Below are positions 8,468-16,010 of a stretch of DNA of 64,000 bases, one piece after another; position 1 is the first letter of the stretch, and each line of letters begins with the position of its first letter. A program made the position numbers and the translations under genes. Source of the stretch: Ameyamaea chiangmaiensis (lineage in GTDB: Bacteria > Pseudomonadota > Alphaproteobacteria > Acetobacterales > Acetobacteraceae); contig NZ_BAPT01000042.1 in NCBI RefSeq assembly GCF_025995235.1, positions 62,001-126,000 of the forward strand, written 5' to 3'. The notes below the pieces were generated by a model, which worked only from the letters and a program-made list of their open reading frames with translations, was not told where the DNA came from and did no database searches.

Positions 8468-9019
8468 TCAGGCCTTGGCGATGGGAAAGACGACTGTCGA
8501 CGAACTGCCGCCGCGATAGTGGAACACGACGGTCACCTCAGACGGAGTCGGCGCGTCTGCCGTTGTCGGGGTCGTGTCGTTCCGACCGCCCAGACCGTGG
8601 CACACCAGATGAAAACCGCTGCTGGGGAAGACGAGGGTCGTGTTGGCGGGCAGCGCCAGATGGGTGAACAGGGCCTCTTCGGTCTCACCCGGTTCCTGCG
8701 GGCCGCTTGACGCGGCTAAATCCGAACAGTCATGCGACGATACGCCGTCGATCAGATGGACCGTCCCGCCGTGGTTGGTGATCGTCATGAACAATGCGGC
8801 GATGGACTTGTTCTCGCCGACCAGGATCGCCGACGGATGTGTGATGCGAATATCGTCCGGGGCTGTCTGGGGCGCGGACTCTCCGGCGACCGGCGAAACA
8901 TCATGCGCGCGGGCGACGTTCAGTCCGCCGGTCATCAGGGTGCCCGCCACAGCTACGCGGAAACACATCCCGAACGGCATGGCCTTAAATCGGGGTCGGG
9001 TCTGGAAGTTGCGCGCCAC
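8468..9019 (-). CDS. PCuAC-like periplasmic protein with altered copper ligands
   Basis: Exported protein of about 183 residues resembling the PCuAC (DUF461) copper chaperones that deliver Cu(I) to cytochrome oxidase. Start chosen at GTG 9019, with AGGAG about 10 bases upstream; a TTG at 9040 and an ATG at 8980 are alternatives. A signal peptide ends near ARA-HD. Family-like parts: AALFMTITNHGGTVHLIDGVSS, LALPANTTLVF and the GFH element near the C-terminus, then a final beta strand. The usual ligand pattern H(M)-x10-M-x21-H-x-M is not intact: the stretch after VSS reads HDCSD with no methionines, and HxM has become HLVCH. The copper site may be lost or rebuilt from His and Cys. It is divergent from nrdR. 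Confidence 0.6.
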   Translation of the reverse strand: MARNFQTRPRFKAMPFGMCFRVAVAGTLMTGGLNVARAHDVSPVAGESAPQTAPDDIRITHPSAILVGENKSIAALFMTITNHGGTVHLIDGVSSHDCSDLAASSGPQEPGETEEALFTHLALPANTTLVFPSSGFHLVCHGLGGRNDTTPTTADAPTPSEVTVVFHYRGGSSSTVVFPIAKA

Positions 9020-9160
9020 GTGTCTTTCGCTCCTGATCAAGGCGGCCCGGCAACGCCGCCGCGTGTTTCCTCAATATCCCATATACGCTAGAAAATCGCG
9101 ACATTCCTCGGGAGATCGGGCAGCCCTCATCGAGGTTCGGGACGGGAGTGATGTGACGTT

Positions 9161-9655
9161 ATGCGATGTCCTTTTTGCGGCCACGACGACACGCAGGTCA
9201 AAGACAGTCGCCCCAATGAGGACGGCGTCGCGATCCGGCGCCGGCGGTTTTGCAGTTCGTGCGGGCAGCGGTTCACGACGATCGAGCGCGTACAGCTGCG
9301 CGAGTTGACGGTGGTGAAGACCGACGGACGCAAAGTGCCGTTCGACCGCGAGAAACTGACCCGGTCGATCCGGATCGCGCTGCGCAAGCGGCCCGTCGAG
9401 AGCGAACGGATCGAGCGGATCGTCACAGGTCTGGTTACGCGCCTCGAATCGTCGGGAGACACCGATATTCCCTCGGCCCGTATCGGTGAACTGGCGATGG
9501 ATACGCTGCGGGAAGTGGACGGCGTCGCCTATGTGCGCTTTGCCAGCGTTTATCGTGATTTCCGCGAGGAACAGGATTTCTCGTCCATCCTGACGTCGAT
9601 GCGTGAAGGTACCGCGCCCGGCAGCGATCCTTCCGTCGCGCCATCGGACGATTAG
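9161..9655 (+). CDS. nrdR: Transcriptional repressor NrdR
   Basis: Zinc-ribbon and ATP-cone repressor of ribonucleotide reductase genes. The N-terminus MRCPFCGHDDTQVKDSR gives the first CxxC and FCSSCGQRF the second; the ATP-cone follows (VVKTDGRKVPFDREKLTRSI, then VDGVAYVRFASVYRDF). 164 residues, standard length. The site GGGAG is 13 bases before ATG 9161, a long spacing, but an earlier ATG at 9151 is followed at once by a stop. Usually nrdR is near glyA and the riboflavin genes that precede nusB; here no rib genes stand between nrdR and nusB. No nrd gene or NrdR box was seen in the window. Confidence 0.95.
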   Translation: MRCPFCGHDDTQVKDSRPNEDGVAIRRRRFCSSCGQRFTTIERVQLRELTVVKTDGRKVPFDREKLTRSIRIALRKRPVESERIERIVTGLVTRLESSGDTDIPSARIGELAMDTLREVDGVAYVRFASVYRDFREEQDFSSILTSMREGTAPGSDPSVAPSDD

Positions 9656-9727
9656 ACTGGACCTGACGCGTCGAACGCGCGAAGAAGCGGCCCCGCCCGT
9701 CCATCCGGGCCTTGAGTTGAGGACACG

Positions 9728-10219
9728 ATGACCACGACCGATCCACACCCCGGCGCGCCCCGCTCGCGCACGATCGCCCGTGTTGCCGCCGTGCAGGCAC
9801 TGTTCCAGCAGGAGCAGGGGGGTGGCGAGGCCGCCGAGTCCATCATCGTGCAGTTCGAGCGCCACCGTCTCGAAGGTGGCGAAGACTCCTCATTCGACGA
9901 CGGACAGGCCCCGCAGGCCGACCGCGGGCTTTTTGTGACGATCGTCCGTGATGCCGACCGCAACCGCGAGAGTATCCTGCGGCGGCTCGAACCGGTGCTG
10001 CCCTCCGGCTGGCCGCTGGGGCGCCTCGACCCGGTGCTGCGCGCCCTTCTGACCGCCGCCGTTGCCGAATTGATGGCCGCGCAGGCCCCCGCGGGCGTGA
10101 TCATCAACGAGTATCTGGACGTGGCGCACGGGTTCTTCTCCGGCGACGAGCCGAAGATGGTCAACGCGATCCTCGATCGTCTGGCGCGCGAACAGGCGCC
10201 GAACGGGCAGGACGCATGA
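9728..10219 (+). CDS. nusB: Transcription antitermination factor NusB
   Basis: RNA-binding antitermination factor that pairs with NusE (S10) on boxA of rRNA transcripts. 163 residues, all-helical. Visible: the N-terminal ARVAAVQALFQQEQ helix, LDPVLRALLTAAVAELM, and the C-terminal APAGVIINEYLDVAHGFFSGDEPKMVNAILDRLA block typical of the family (read in parts). ATG 9728 has GAGGA just upstream. It sits 72 bases after nrdR and 22 bases before thiL; nusB-thiL adjacency is widespread in bacteria. Confidence 0.95.
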   Translation: MTTTDPHPGAPRSRTIARVAAVQALFQQEQGGGEAAESIIVQFERHRLEGGEDSSFDDGQAPQADRGLFVTIVRDADRNRESILRRLEPVLPSGWPLGRLDPVLRALLTAAVAELMAAQAPAGVIINEYLDVAHGFFSGDEPKMVNAILDRLAREQAPNGQDA

Positions 10220-10241
10220 TGACGGCGGTCAGAGGCGCAGA

Positions 10242-11192
10242 ATGACGCTTCCGGCCGAGTTTTCCTTCATCGGGCGGCATTTCCGCCCTCTTTCAGGGCC
10301 CGGGGCCCTTGATCTGACCGACGACGCGGCGGTGCTGACCCCGCCTGCGGGACGATCGCTCGTCGTCGCAGTCGATGCGATGGTCGAGGGTCTCCACTTC
10401 CTGCCTGACGATCCCGCGCGGACCATCGGCCGCAAGCTGCTGCGGTGCAACCTGTCAGATCTGGCGGCCATGGGGGCCGCGCCCCTGGGTTATCTTCTAA
10501 CCGTCAGTCGACCGCCGGGCGGTGACGACGCATGGTTCGCGGCCTTCGCGGCCGGGCTGGCCGACGACCAGGCAACGTTCGGGCTTACCCTTCTGGGCGG
10601 CGACACCACCTCCACGACGGGGCCGCTTGTTCTGTCGCTGACGATTCTGGGACATGTGGCACCGGGGCAGGCGCTGTTGCGCGGCGGCGCACGGCCGGGC
10701 GACGATGTCTGGGTGACCGGGACGATTGGCGACGGGGCGATCGGGTTGCGCGTCCTGCGCGATGGGTGGCCGGACAGGGACGGTTTCTTTGCCGATCGCT
10801 ACCGCGTGCCGCGACCACGCCTGGGTCTCGCGTTGGCGGGCATTGCCACGGCGGCGATGGATATTTCCGACGGTCTGGTGCAGGACGCCGGCCATATTGC
10901 CCGCGCAAGCGGGGTGGGTATCGATATCGACGCGGACCGCGTGCCGCGCACCGATCGCGCACCCGAGCATCTGGAGCTGTGCCTGACCGGCGGCGACGAC
11001 TACGAACTGCTTCTGACGGCGCCCCGCACGCAGGCCGAGGCACTCCGGGCGGCCTGCCACGCGTGCGACGTGCCCGTGACGCGGATCGGGCAGTGTGTCG
11101 CCGGACGATCCGATGTGCGGGTATGGGACAAGGCGGGTCGGCCGCTGCTCTTCGCCCGGCCGGGCTGGACGCATCTGCCGGACGACGTCTGA
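10242..11192 (+). CDS. thiL: Thiamine-monophosphate kinase
   Basis: Converts thiamine monophosphate to thiamine diphosphate with ATP, the last step of the pathway whose thiazole branch is encoded at 47-50 kb. ATG 10242 follows AGAGG. 316 residues; PurM/AIR-synthase-like fold. Visible: the N-terminal DLTDDAAVLTPP with the metal-binding aspartates, the dimer-interface stretch GRKLLRCNLSDLAAMGAAP, GGDTTSTTGPLVLSLTILG, the MDISDGLVQDAGHI block and LTGGDDYELLLTAP near the C-terminus. Its product is the cofactor that the pyruvate decarboxylase at 45 kb requires. It ends 19 bases before the convergent acetyltransferase-like gene. Confidence 0.95.
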   Translation: MTLPAEFSFIGRHFRPLSGPGALDLTDDAAVLTPPAGRSLVVAVDAMVEGLHFLPDDPARTIGRKLLRCNLSDLAAMGAAPLGYLLTVSRPPGGDDAWFAAFAAGLADDQATFGLTLLGGDTTSTTGPLVLSLTILGHVAPGQALLRGGARPGDDVWVTGTIGDGAIGLRVLRDGWPDRDGFFADRYRVPRPRLGLALAGIATAAMDISDGLVQDAGHIARASGVGIDIDADRVPRTDRAPEHLELCLTGGDDYELLLTAPRTQAEALRAACHACDVPVTRIGQCVAGRSDVRVWDKAGRPLLFARPGWTHLPDDV

Positions 11193-11211
11193 GCGCCCGC
11201 CCGGCACGCGG

Positions 11212-12387
11212 TCAGCGACCGCTCAGCGCCTTTTCATAGACGCGGTAGCGTTTGCACGGCTCGGGCGCGACGCGTTCGATCAGGCGCCGCATCGGCATGT
11301 TCGTCTCGAGAATCCAGCCGAGTTCGACCATGCGATAGGGAAGGGCACGCCCGCGCTTCATCAGCTCGCCGATCACCAGAGCGGGCAGGAGCGCGCCGAG
11401 GGGGGTGTTGCGCAGTTCGGCACTGACGCCCAGCAGGATCACGCGCGCGGACGTAAAGCTGTGGCGCAGGATGCGGGTACCTAGCTTCACCCAGCCCAGA
11501 GGCGACGGCGCTCCCCCGAGATCACCCGCGATATCGTAAAGGTTGGGAACGACCAGCGCGAAGCCCGCCGGGCGCCCCTCGATCTCCACCAGCACGTAAT
11601 GTTCGGGACGCAGCATGGGTTTGAGCTGCCGCATCAGGCTCACGACCTCATGCGATTGAAGGGGCGCCGATCCCCAGCTATCGGCCCAGGCGTCGTTATA
11701 GAGCTGGCGCAGGATTTCGGCGTCGCGCGCCAGATTGCGGCGGTCCAGCCCACGGGTCGTGACGGTGCCGAGCCGACCTTGCCCCATCTTCAGGCTGTCA
11801 GGCAGAAGATGGGCGCGCTCCGCGTCCGGGCCGACCGGCATCTGGTAGGCCAGCAGGTCGCGGGCGGCCGAGAATCCGGCAGCTTCGACCAGATCGCCCA
11901 GTCCGGGCGGATGCCACGGCATGCCGATCATCGGGTATTCGCCTTGCCCTTCGATCATGATGCCGAATTCGCCGGTCGGATTGATCGTGTAGGGCCCCTG
12001 CGCCAAATCCATGCCCTGCGCGGTCAGCCAGTCGCAGGCGGCGTCGAGCAACGCCGCGACGACCTCGGGATCGCGTTCGGCATCCAGCGCGCCGAACATG
12101 CCGACCTTGCGTCCCCAATGCGCGATGGACACCGGATCGATCTGGGCGGAAATGCGTCCCACCAGCCGGGCGCCGCGATGGGCTAGAAAATATTGCGCGC
12201 GCCCATGCTTGAAAAATGCGCCGTGATCGGGATGTAAAAGATCGCGCTGTTCCATGTCCAGCGCGGCGACGTGGCCCGCAAGGCCACGATAGAGCAGGCG
12301 AGGGGCACGGATGAACGTCTTCAGTGCGCGTGCGTCCCCAACGGGGGTGACGATCACTGGGGCCTGCTCGTTCATTGCGCTCTTCAT
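11212..12387 (-). CDS. GNAT-like N-acetyltransferase family protein
   Basis: About 391 residues. Two starts are close: ATG 12387 (MKSAMNEQ, with GGAAAGG directly upstream) and ATG 12375; the first is used. The N-terminal half contains the segments LVGRISAQIDP and MIEGQGEYPMIGMPWHPP; the C-terminal half has the strand EHYVLVEIEGRPAGFALVVPNLYDI, which looks like the central strands of a GNAT fold, then ARVILLGVSAELRNTPLGALL and VELGWILETNMPMRRLIE. The pattern resembles large uncharacterised proteobacterial proteins annotated as GNAT acetyltransferases. No substrate can be named. It is convergent with thiL and divergent from the SDR gene. Confidence 0.6.
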   Translation of the reverse strand: MKSAMNEQAPVIVTPVGDARALKTFIRAPRLLYRGLAGHVAALDMEQRDLLHPDHGAFFKHGRAQYFLAHRGARLVGRISAQIDPVSIAHWGRKVGMFGALDAERDPEVVAALLDAACDWLTAQGMDLAQGPYTINPTGEFGIMIEGQGEYPMIGMPWHPPGLGDLVEAAGFSAARDLLAYQMPVGPDAERAHLLPDSLKMGQGRLGTVTTRGLDRRNLARDAEILRQLYNDAWADSWGSAPLQSHEVVSLMRQLKPMLRPEHYVLVEIEGRPAGFALVVPNLYDIAGDLGGAPSPLGWVKLGTRILRHSFTSARVILLGVSAELRNTPLGALLPALVIGELMKRGRALPYRMVELGWILETNMPMRRLIERVAPEPCKRYRVYEKALSGR

Positions 12388-12502
12388 ACCTTTCCGCTTC
12401 GTAAAGCCGTCGTCCAGACCCGCTGGACCTGCCGTCACGAAGTTCCACCACGCTGCGCCGCCTTCCCAGGCCGGACGGCCCTGACGATCGAAGGACCTGT
12501 TC

Positions 12503-13324
12503 ATGCCGCGACCCGTTACATCAGGCAAGCTAGACCCGCGCTTTGGGCGCATTCTCATAACGGGTGCGTCAGGGGGGATCGGCTCGGCGCTGGCCGTGGC
12601 GATGGCGCAGCCGGGTCGAACGCTCGTGCTGTGGGGGCGTGATATGGCCCGACTCGCGCAGGCGGCGGCCGAATGCCGTGCGCGCGGCGCGACCGTCGTG
12701 ACCCGGGCGCTGGACTTGAGAGATGGGCCGGCGGCGCTGGAGGCAGTCCGAGGTGACGACGCGGGCCCCGCGGAAGGCGGCGGAATTGATCTCGCGGTGC
12801 TCGGTGCCGGCGTCAGCGATATCCGTAATCCGGAGGAGGTAATCGAGTCGCCGCAGACCGTATTCGACACGGCCGTGGTCAACTTCGCCACTCCGGCCGC
12901 TCTGGCGACCGAACTCGCCGGACGCATGGCGGGGCGCGGTGGCGGCCACATTGTATTGATCGGCTCGGTCGCCGGATTTCACGACCTGCCGTTCGCGACG
13001 GCCTATAGCGGTTCCAAAGCCGGGTTGGCCCGCTTTGCCCATGCGCTGCGGCTGTCGATCGCGTCGCGCGGTGTGGGCGTGACACTCGTGGCGCCAGGCT
13101 TTGTTGACACGGCCATGAGCCGCCGCCTGATCGGGCCGCGCCCGTTTCTCGTGACCTCCGCTAAGGCGGCCCGTCTGATCATGCGCGCCGTTGGCGACAA
13201 TCGCGCGGAGGTTGTTTTTCCCCCCGTCTTTCGCATCCTGAATGTCATCGGGACGTTCCTGCCACGAGGGGCGCGCGATACCATCATGCGTCGACTGAAA
13301 AGCCGGCAGACGCGTCTGCCGTAA
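12503..13324 (+). CDS. Short-chain dehydrogenase/reductase (SDR)
   Basis: Classical SDR oxidoreductase of 273 residues. The Rossmann cofactor motif is ITGASGGIGSALA near residues 19-31; the second strand ends WGRDMAR, where the arginine suggests NADP(H). LDLRD and VLGAGVSD are the next cofactor contacts (the family NNAG is changed to GAGV). The catalytic serine is in IGSVAG and the YxxxK pair in AYSGSKAG. After the active site GFVDTAMS is conserved. A hydrophobic C-terminal segment (PPVFRILNVIGTFLP) suggests membrane or lipid-substrate contact. Substrate unknown. Divergent from the acetyltransferase-like gene, 105 bases upstream of glk. Confidence 0.8.
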   Translation: MPRPVTSGKLDPRFGRILITGASGGIGSALAVAMAQPGRTLVLWGRDMARLAQAAAECRARGATVVTRALDLRDGPAALEAVRGDDAGPAEGGGIDLAVLGAGVSDIRNPEEVIESPQTVFDTAVVNFATPAALATELAGRMAGRGGGHIVLIGSVAGFHDLPFATAYSGSKAGLARFAHALRLSIASRGVGVTLVAPGFVDTAMSRRLIGPRPFLVTSAKAARLIMRAVGDNRAEVVFPPVFRILNVIGTFLPRGARDTIMRRLKSRQTRLP

Positions 13325-13429
13325 CGAATCAAGCGCCTTGACGTCCTACCGGATGGCTGCGAACGGTAAAAAAAACGGGCTGATCTGCTCTGGTGTGGGG
13401 CAGGATCACAAGAACAAGGATGTCCGCCC

Positions 13430-14398
13430 ATGCGGGAAATCGTCGCCGTCGATATTGGTGGGACTCATGCGCGTTTCGCAATCGCAACCGTGGCAGACGG
13501 CCGTGTGGCGGAACTGGGGGAGGCAACGACCCTGAAGTGCGCGGAGCACGCCAGTCTTGCCCTGGCGTGGGAGGCGTTCGCGCACAACTCGGGCCGCTCG
13601 CTGCCGGATGCGGCGGCGATCGCGGTCGCCTGCCCGATCCAGGGCGACATCCTTAAGCTCACGAACAATCCGTGGGTTATCCAGCGCTCCAATCTGAACG
13701 AGCGGCTCGGGATTTCACACTCCGTGCTGGTGAACGATTTCGGTGCCGTCGGCCATGCCGTGGCACAGGTCGAGGACCGTTACCTTCGCCATCTCTGCGG
13801 ACCCAACGTCCCCCTTCCGACCAGCGGCGTCACGACGATCGTCGGGCCCGGCACCGGCCTTGGCGCGGCGTGCCTGATGCGGCGCGACGAGCGGTATTTC
13901 GTCATGGAGACCGAGGGCGGCCATATCGATTTCGCGCCGGTCGACGGGCTTGAGGACCTGATTCTCGCCCGCCTTCGGATGCGGTATCGCCGTGTGTCGG
14001 TGGAACGTGTTGTGTCCGGGCCTGGGCTTGTCAACCTGTATGAGGCGATCGCGGAAATCGAGAACGCCACCGTCAAGACGCGCGATGACAAGGCACTGTG
14101 GAGCATGGCGCTGGACGGCGGTGACGTCATGGCGGCCGCAGCACTTGAGCGATTCTGCCTCGGGCTCGGTTCGTTCGCCGGCGATCTGGCGCTGGCCCAT
14201 GGTGCGAACAGCGTGGTCATCGCGGGCGGTCTGGGCCTTCGGCTGGCCGATCATCTGCCCCGCTCGGGCTTTCAGGAGCGATTCGTGGCCAAGGGGCGAT
14301 TCGAATCGATCATGGCGCGCACGCCGGTCAAGCTGATCACCCATCCGCAGCCGGGTCTGTTCGGCGCGGCCGCCGCGTTCGCTGCCCAACACACCTGA
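13430..14398 (+). CDS. glk: Glucokinase
   Basis: Phosphorylates intracellular glucose with ATP. 322 residues, the length of the proteobacterial Glk family. The phosphate loop VAVDIGGTHARFAIA is at the N-terminus, VNDFGAVGHAV carries the catalytic aspartate, GPGTGLGAACL the second phosphate motif, ETEGGHIDFAP the substrate-binding EGGH block, and VIAGGLGLRL the adenosine motif. ATG 13430 has AAGGA ten bases upstream. Acetic acid bacteria mostly oxidise glucose in the periplasm, so this enzyme serves the smaller intracellular share (known physiology). It converges with the DUF2721 gene. Confidence 0.94.
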   Translation: MREIVAVDIGGTHARFAIATVADGRVAELGEATTLKCAEHASLALAWEAFAHNSGRSLPDAAAIAVACPIQGDILKLTNNPWVIQRSNLNERLGISHSVLVNDFGAVGHAVAQVEDRYLRHLCGPNVPLPTSGVTTIVGPGTGLGAACLMRRDERYFVMETEGGHIDFAPVDGLEDLILARLRMRYRRVSVERVVSGPGLVNLYEAIAEIENATVKTRDDKALWSMALDGGDVMAAAALERFCLGLGSFAGDLALAHGANSVVIAGGLGLRLADHLPRSGFQERFVAKGRFESIMARTPVKLITHPQPGLFGAAAAFAAQHT

Positions 14399-14407
14399 GG
14401 CCCCGCG

Positions 14408-14902
14408 TCAGTCGCTGTCGACGCCCTCTTTGGTGCGTCGCAGCGGCCCTTCGGTGTGAAGAAAGTGCCAGCCCAACAGGCTGTCGCCAAGAAAAAAAGC
14501 TAGGGCGAGCACGGTGAACAGAAGGGCGGCCCCGAACATGGCGACAAGCCATGACCCGTGCGCGCTGTCGCGGACGCTGCCCATGAACAGGACCAGCGCC
14601 GCGCCGCACGTCGCCGCCCCGCCACAGCCGCCGAACAGGATCGACGCATCGAGCATGACGACGCGTCGGCGCAACCGGACCAATCGCCGAAGCAGGTGAA
14701 GGATATCGGCGTCCGCATCCGCCGCTGTGATCTGATCGTCGATCTTTTCCATATGGTCCGACACCCGCGCGAGGCGGGTGTTGAAAAGATTGAGCAGCGT
14801 CCCGATGCCCGACAGCATGAAGACCGGTGTCAACGCGGTCTGGATTAAATGGGCGAGATCGCCGACCGAATCGGTCGCAAGTGTGGAGAAGGGGAAGTTC
14901 AT
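14408..14902 (-). CDS. DUF2721 family membrane protein
   Basis: A 164-residue membrane protein with one N-terminal hydrophobic helix (LIQTALTPVFMLSGIGTLLN), a conserved polar stretch NLFNTRLARVSDHMEKIDD, a basic segment LHLLRRLVRLRRRVV, and two further hydrophobic helices (ASILFGGCGGAATCGAALVL and LVAMFGAALLFTVLALAFFL). This order fits the DUF2721 family, whose function is unknown. No clear ribosome-binding site precedes ATG 14902. A tRNA-Cys gene ends 89 bases upstream on the same strand, so the gene might be read through from the tRNA promoter (inference). Confidence 0.75.
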   Translation of the reverse strand: MNFPFSTLATDSVGDLAHLIQTALTPVFMLSGIGTLLNLFNTRLARVSDHMEKIDDQITAADADADILHLLRRLVRLRRRVVMLDASILFGGCGGAATCGAALVLFMGSVRDSAHGSWLVAMFGAALLFTVLALAFFLGDSLLGWHFLHTEGPLRRTKEGVDSD

Positions 14903-14991
14903 CGGGTGGTGTTGTGCTGTGTTCCGGCCAGCGGGCCGGAGGCGCGCGCCCGTGGCTGTATCTTATTGAATGCGGTAATTTCACCGGGCGG

Positions 14992-15065
14992 TGGAGGTCC
15001 GAGCGGGAATCGAACCCACATACGCGGATTTGCAGTCCGCTGCATCACCATTCTGCCATCGGACC
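14992..15065 (-). tRNA. tRNA-Cys (anticodon GCA)
   Basis: A 74-base cloverleaf on the minus strand. The acceptor stem GGTCCGA pairs with TCGGACC, the discriminator is T as expected for cysteine tRNA, and CCA is encoded. The anticodon GCA (plus-strand TGC at 15031-15033) sits in a CTGCAAA loop between GCGGA and TCCGC, and the T-loop reads TTCGATTC. It is the only tRNA seen in the window. Confidence 0.95.
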
Positions 15066-15082
15066 GGCCCGGCGAAGGCCGC

Positions 15083-15111
15083 TGTATCCACCTTTCTCTG
15101 TCTGCGGTCAA
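15083..15111 (-). promoter_or_regulatory. Candidate sigma-70 promoter of tRNA-Cys
   Basis: On the minus strand TTGACC (15111-15106) is followed after exactly 17 bases by GATACA (15088-15083), 18 bases before the tRNA 5' end. The -35 is strong and the -10 moderate. Confidence 0.5.
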
Positions 15112-15263
15112 GCGCTTGCCTCAGCTTCCGTCGCGGCGAGGTTTCCTCCATGGTCGAACCCGACGTGCGTGTAGGGACTGGCGGCGTGGCGCGCGCGCGC
15201 CTAACATGTCGTCAAGAACCGCGCGCGCGGCACGAGGATCCGTCACATTTCAGGGGAAAACAC

Positions 15264-15953
15264 TTGAGCCAGTCACTTGCCGACCGGTCGGTCCAGCGAG
15301 CACATGAGTTCGATGCGGCACGGCAGCGCATGGTCGATGCCCAGATACGACCGGCCCAGATCAACGATCCCCGGATCATCGCCCTGATGCGCGTGCTACC
15401 CCGCGAAGAGTGCGTTGCGCCGTCGCTGCGCGATTTCGCGTACGCCGACCAGAGCCTGCCACTGGGTGGTGGCCGGTTCCTGACCGAGCCGCGCGTGGTG
15501 GCACGCCTTGTGCAGAACTGCGACATACAAGCTGGCGACCGGGTCCTGGTGGTGGGCGCCTCGGGTGGTTACTCGGCGGCCCTTATCTCGGGGCTCGGGG
15601 CGGAGGTGACGGCTCTGGAATCCGACGCAGAACGGGCGGCGCTGGGTCGATCGTTCACGGCGCGTCACGCCCCCGGCGTTACGTGGGCCGACGGTGCGCT
15701 GTCCGACGGATGCCCGGCCCTGGCGCCCTATGACCTGATTTTCATCGACGGTGGCGTGGCCCAGGTTCCCGAGCCGCTCGTGACACAACTGGTGGCGGAT
15801 GGCTGTCTGGCCGGTGTGCTCGCTTCTCCCGGACGTGTGCCGTCGGCGTTCATCGCCACCCGGTTGCAGGCTGCGCTGACGGTGACACCGCTGTTCGACG
15901 CGGCGGTGCCGGTTCTGCCGGCGTTCGCGCTCGCGCCCGTCTTTTCGTTCTGA
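15264..15953 (+). CDS. Protein-L-isoaspartate O-methyltransferase-like protein
   Basis: About 229 residues with the PCMT/class I SAM methyltransferase fold. The start is placed at TTG 15264, preceded by AGGGG nine bases upstream; this keeps the alphaproteobacterial N-terminal pattern FDAARQRMVDAQIRPAQIND. The SAM-binding motif I region is DRVLVVGASGGYSAALIS (the usual GxGxG is changed to GASGG), with LESD for motif II and YDLIFIDGGVAQVP for motif III/IV. A member of this subfamily directly before tolC is common in alphaproteobacteria. Whether it repairs isoaspartate or has another role is uncertain, because the glycine-rich loop is degenerate. A hairpin follows the gene. Confidence 0.8.
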   Translation: MSQSLADRSVQRAHEFDAARQRMVDAQIRPAQINDPRIIALMRVLPREECVAPSLRDFAYADQSLPLGGGRFLTEPRVVARLVQNCDIQAGDRVLVVGASGGYSAALISGLGAEVTALESDAERAALGRSFTARHAPGVTWADGALSDGCPALAPYDLIFIDGGVAQVPEPLVTQLVADGCLAGVLASPGRVPSAFIATRLQAALTVTPLFDAAVPVLPAFALAPVFSF

Positions 15954-15961
15954 CACCCTGA

Positions 15962-15984
15962 GACCCCGCCGATAAGGCGGGGTC
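15962..15984 (+). terminator. Hairpin between the methyltransferase gene and tolC
   Basis: A perfect 9-bp stem, GACCCCGCC/GGCGGGGTC, with loop GATAA, eight bases after the methyltransferase stop. It is followed by ATTGTA rather than a long T-run, so termination is likely but may be partial. Confidence 0.6.
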
Positions 15985-16010
15985 ATTGTAGATGCGTGCA
16001 GGAGGCCTGT

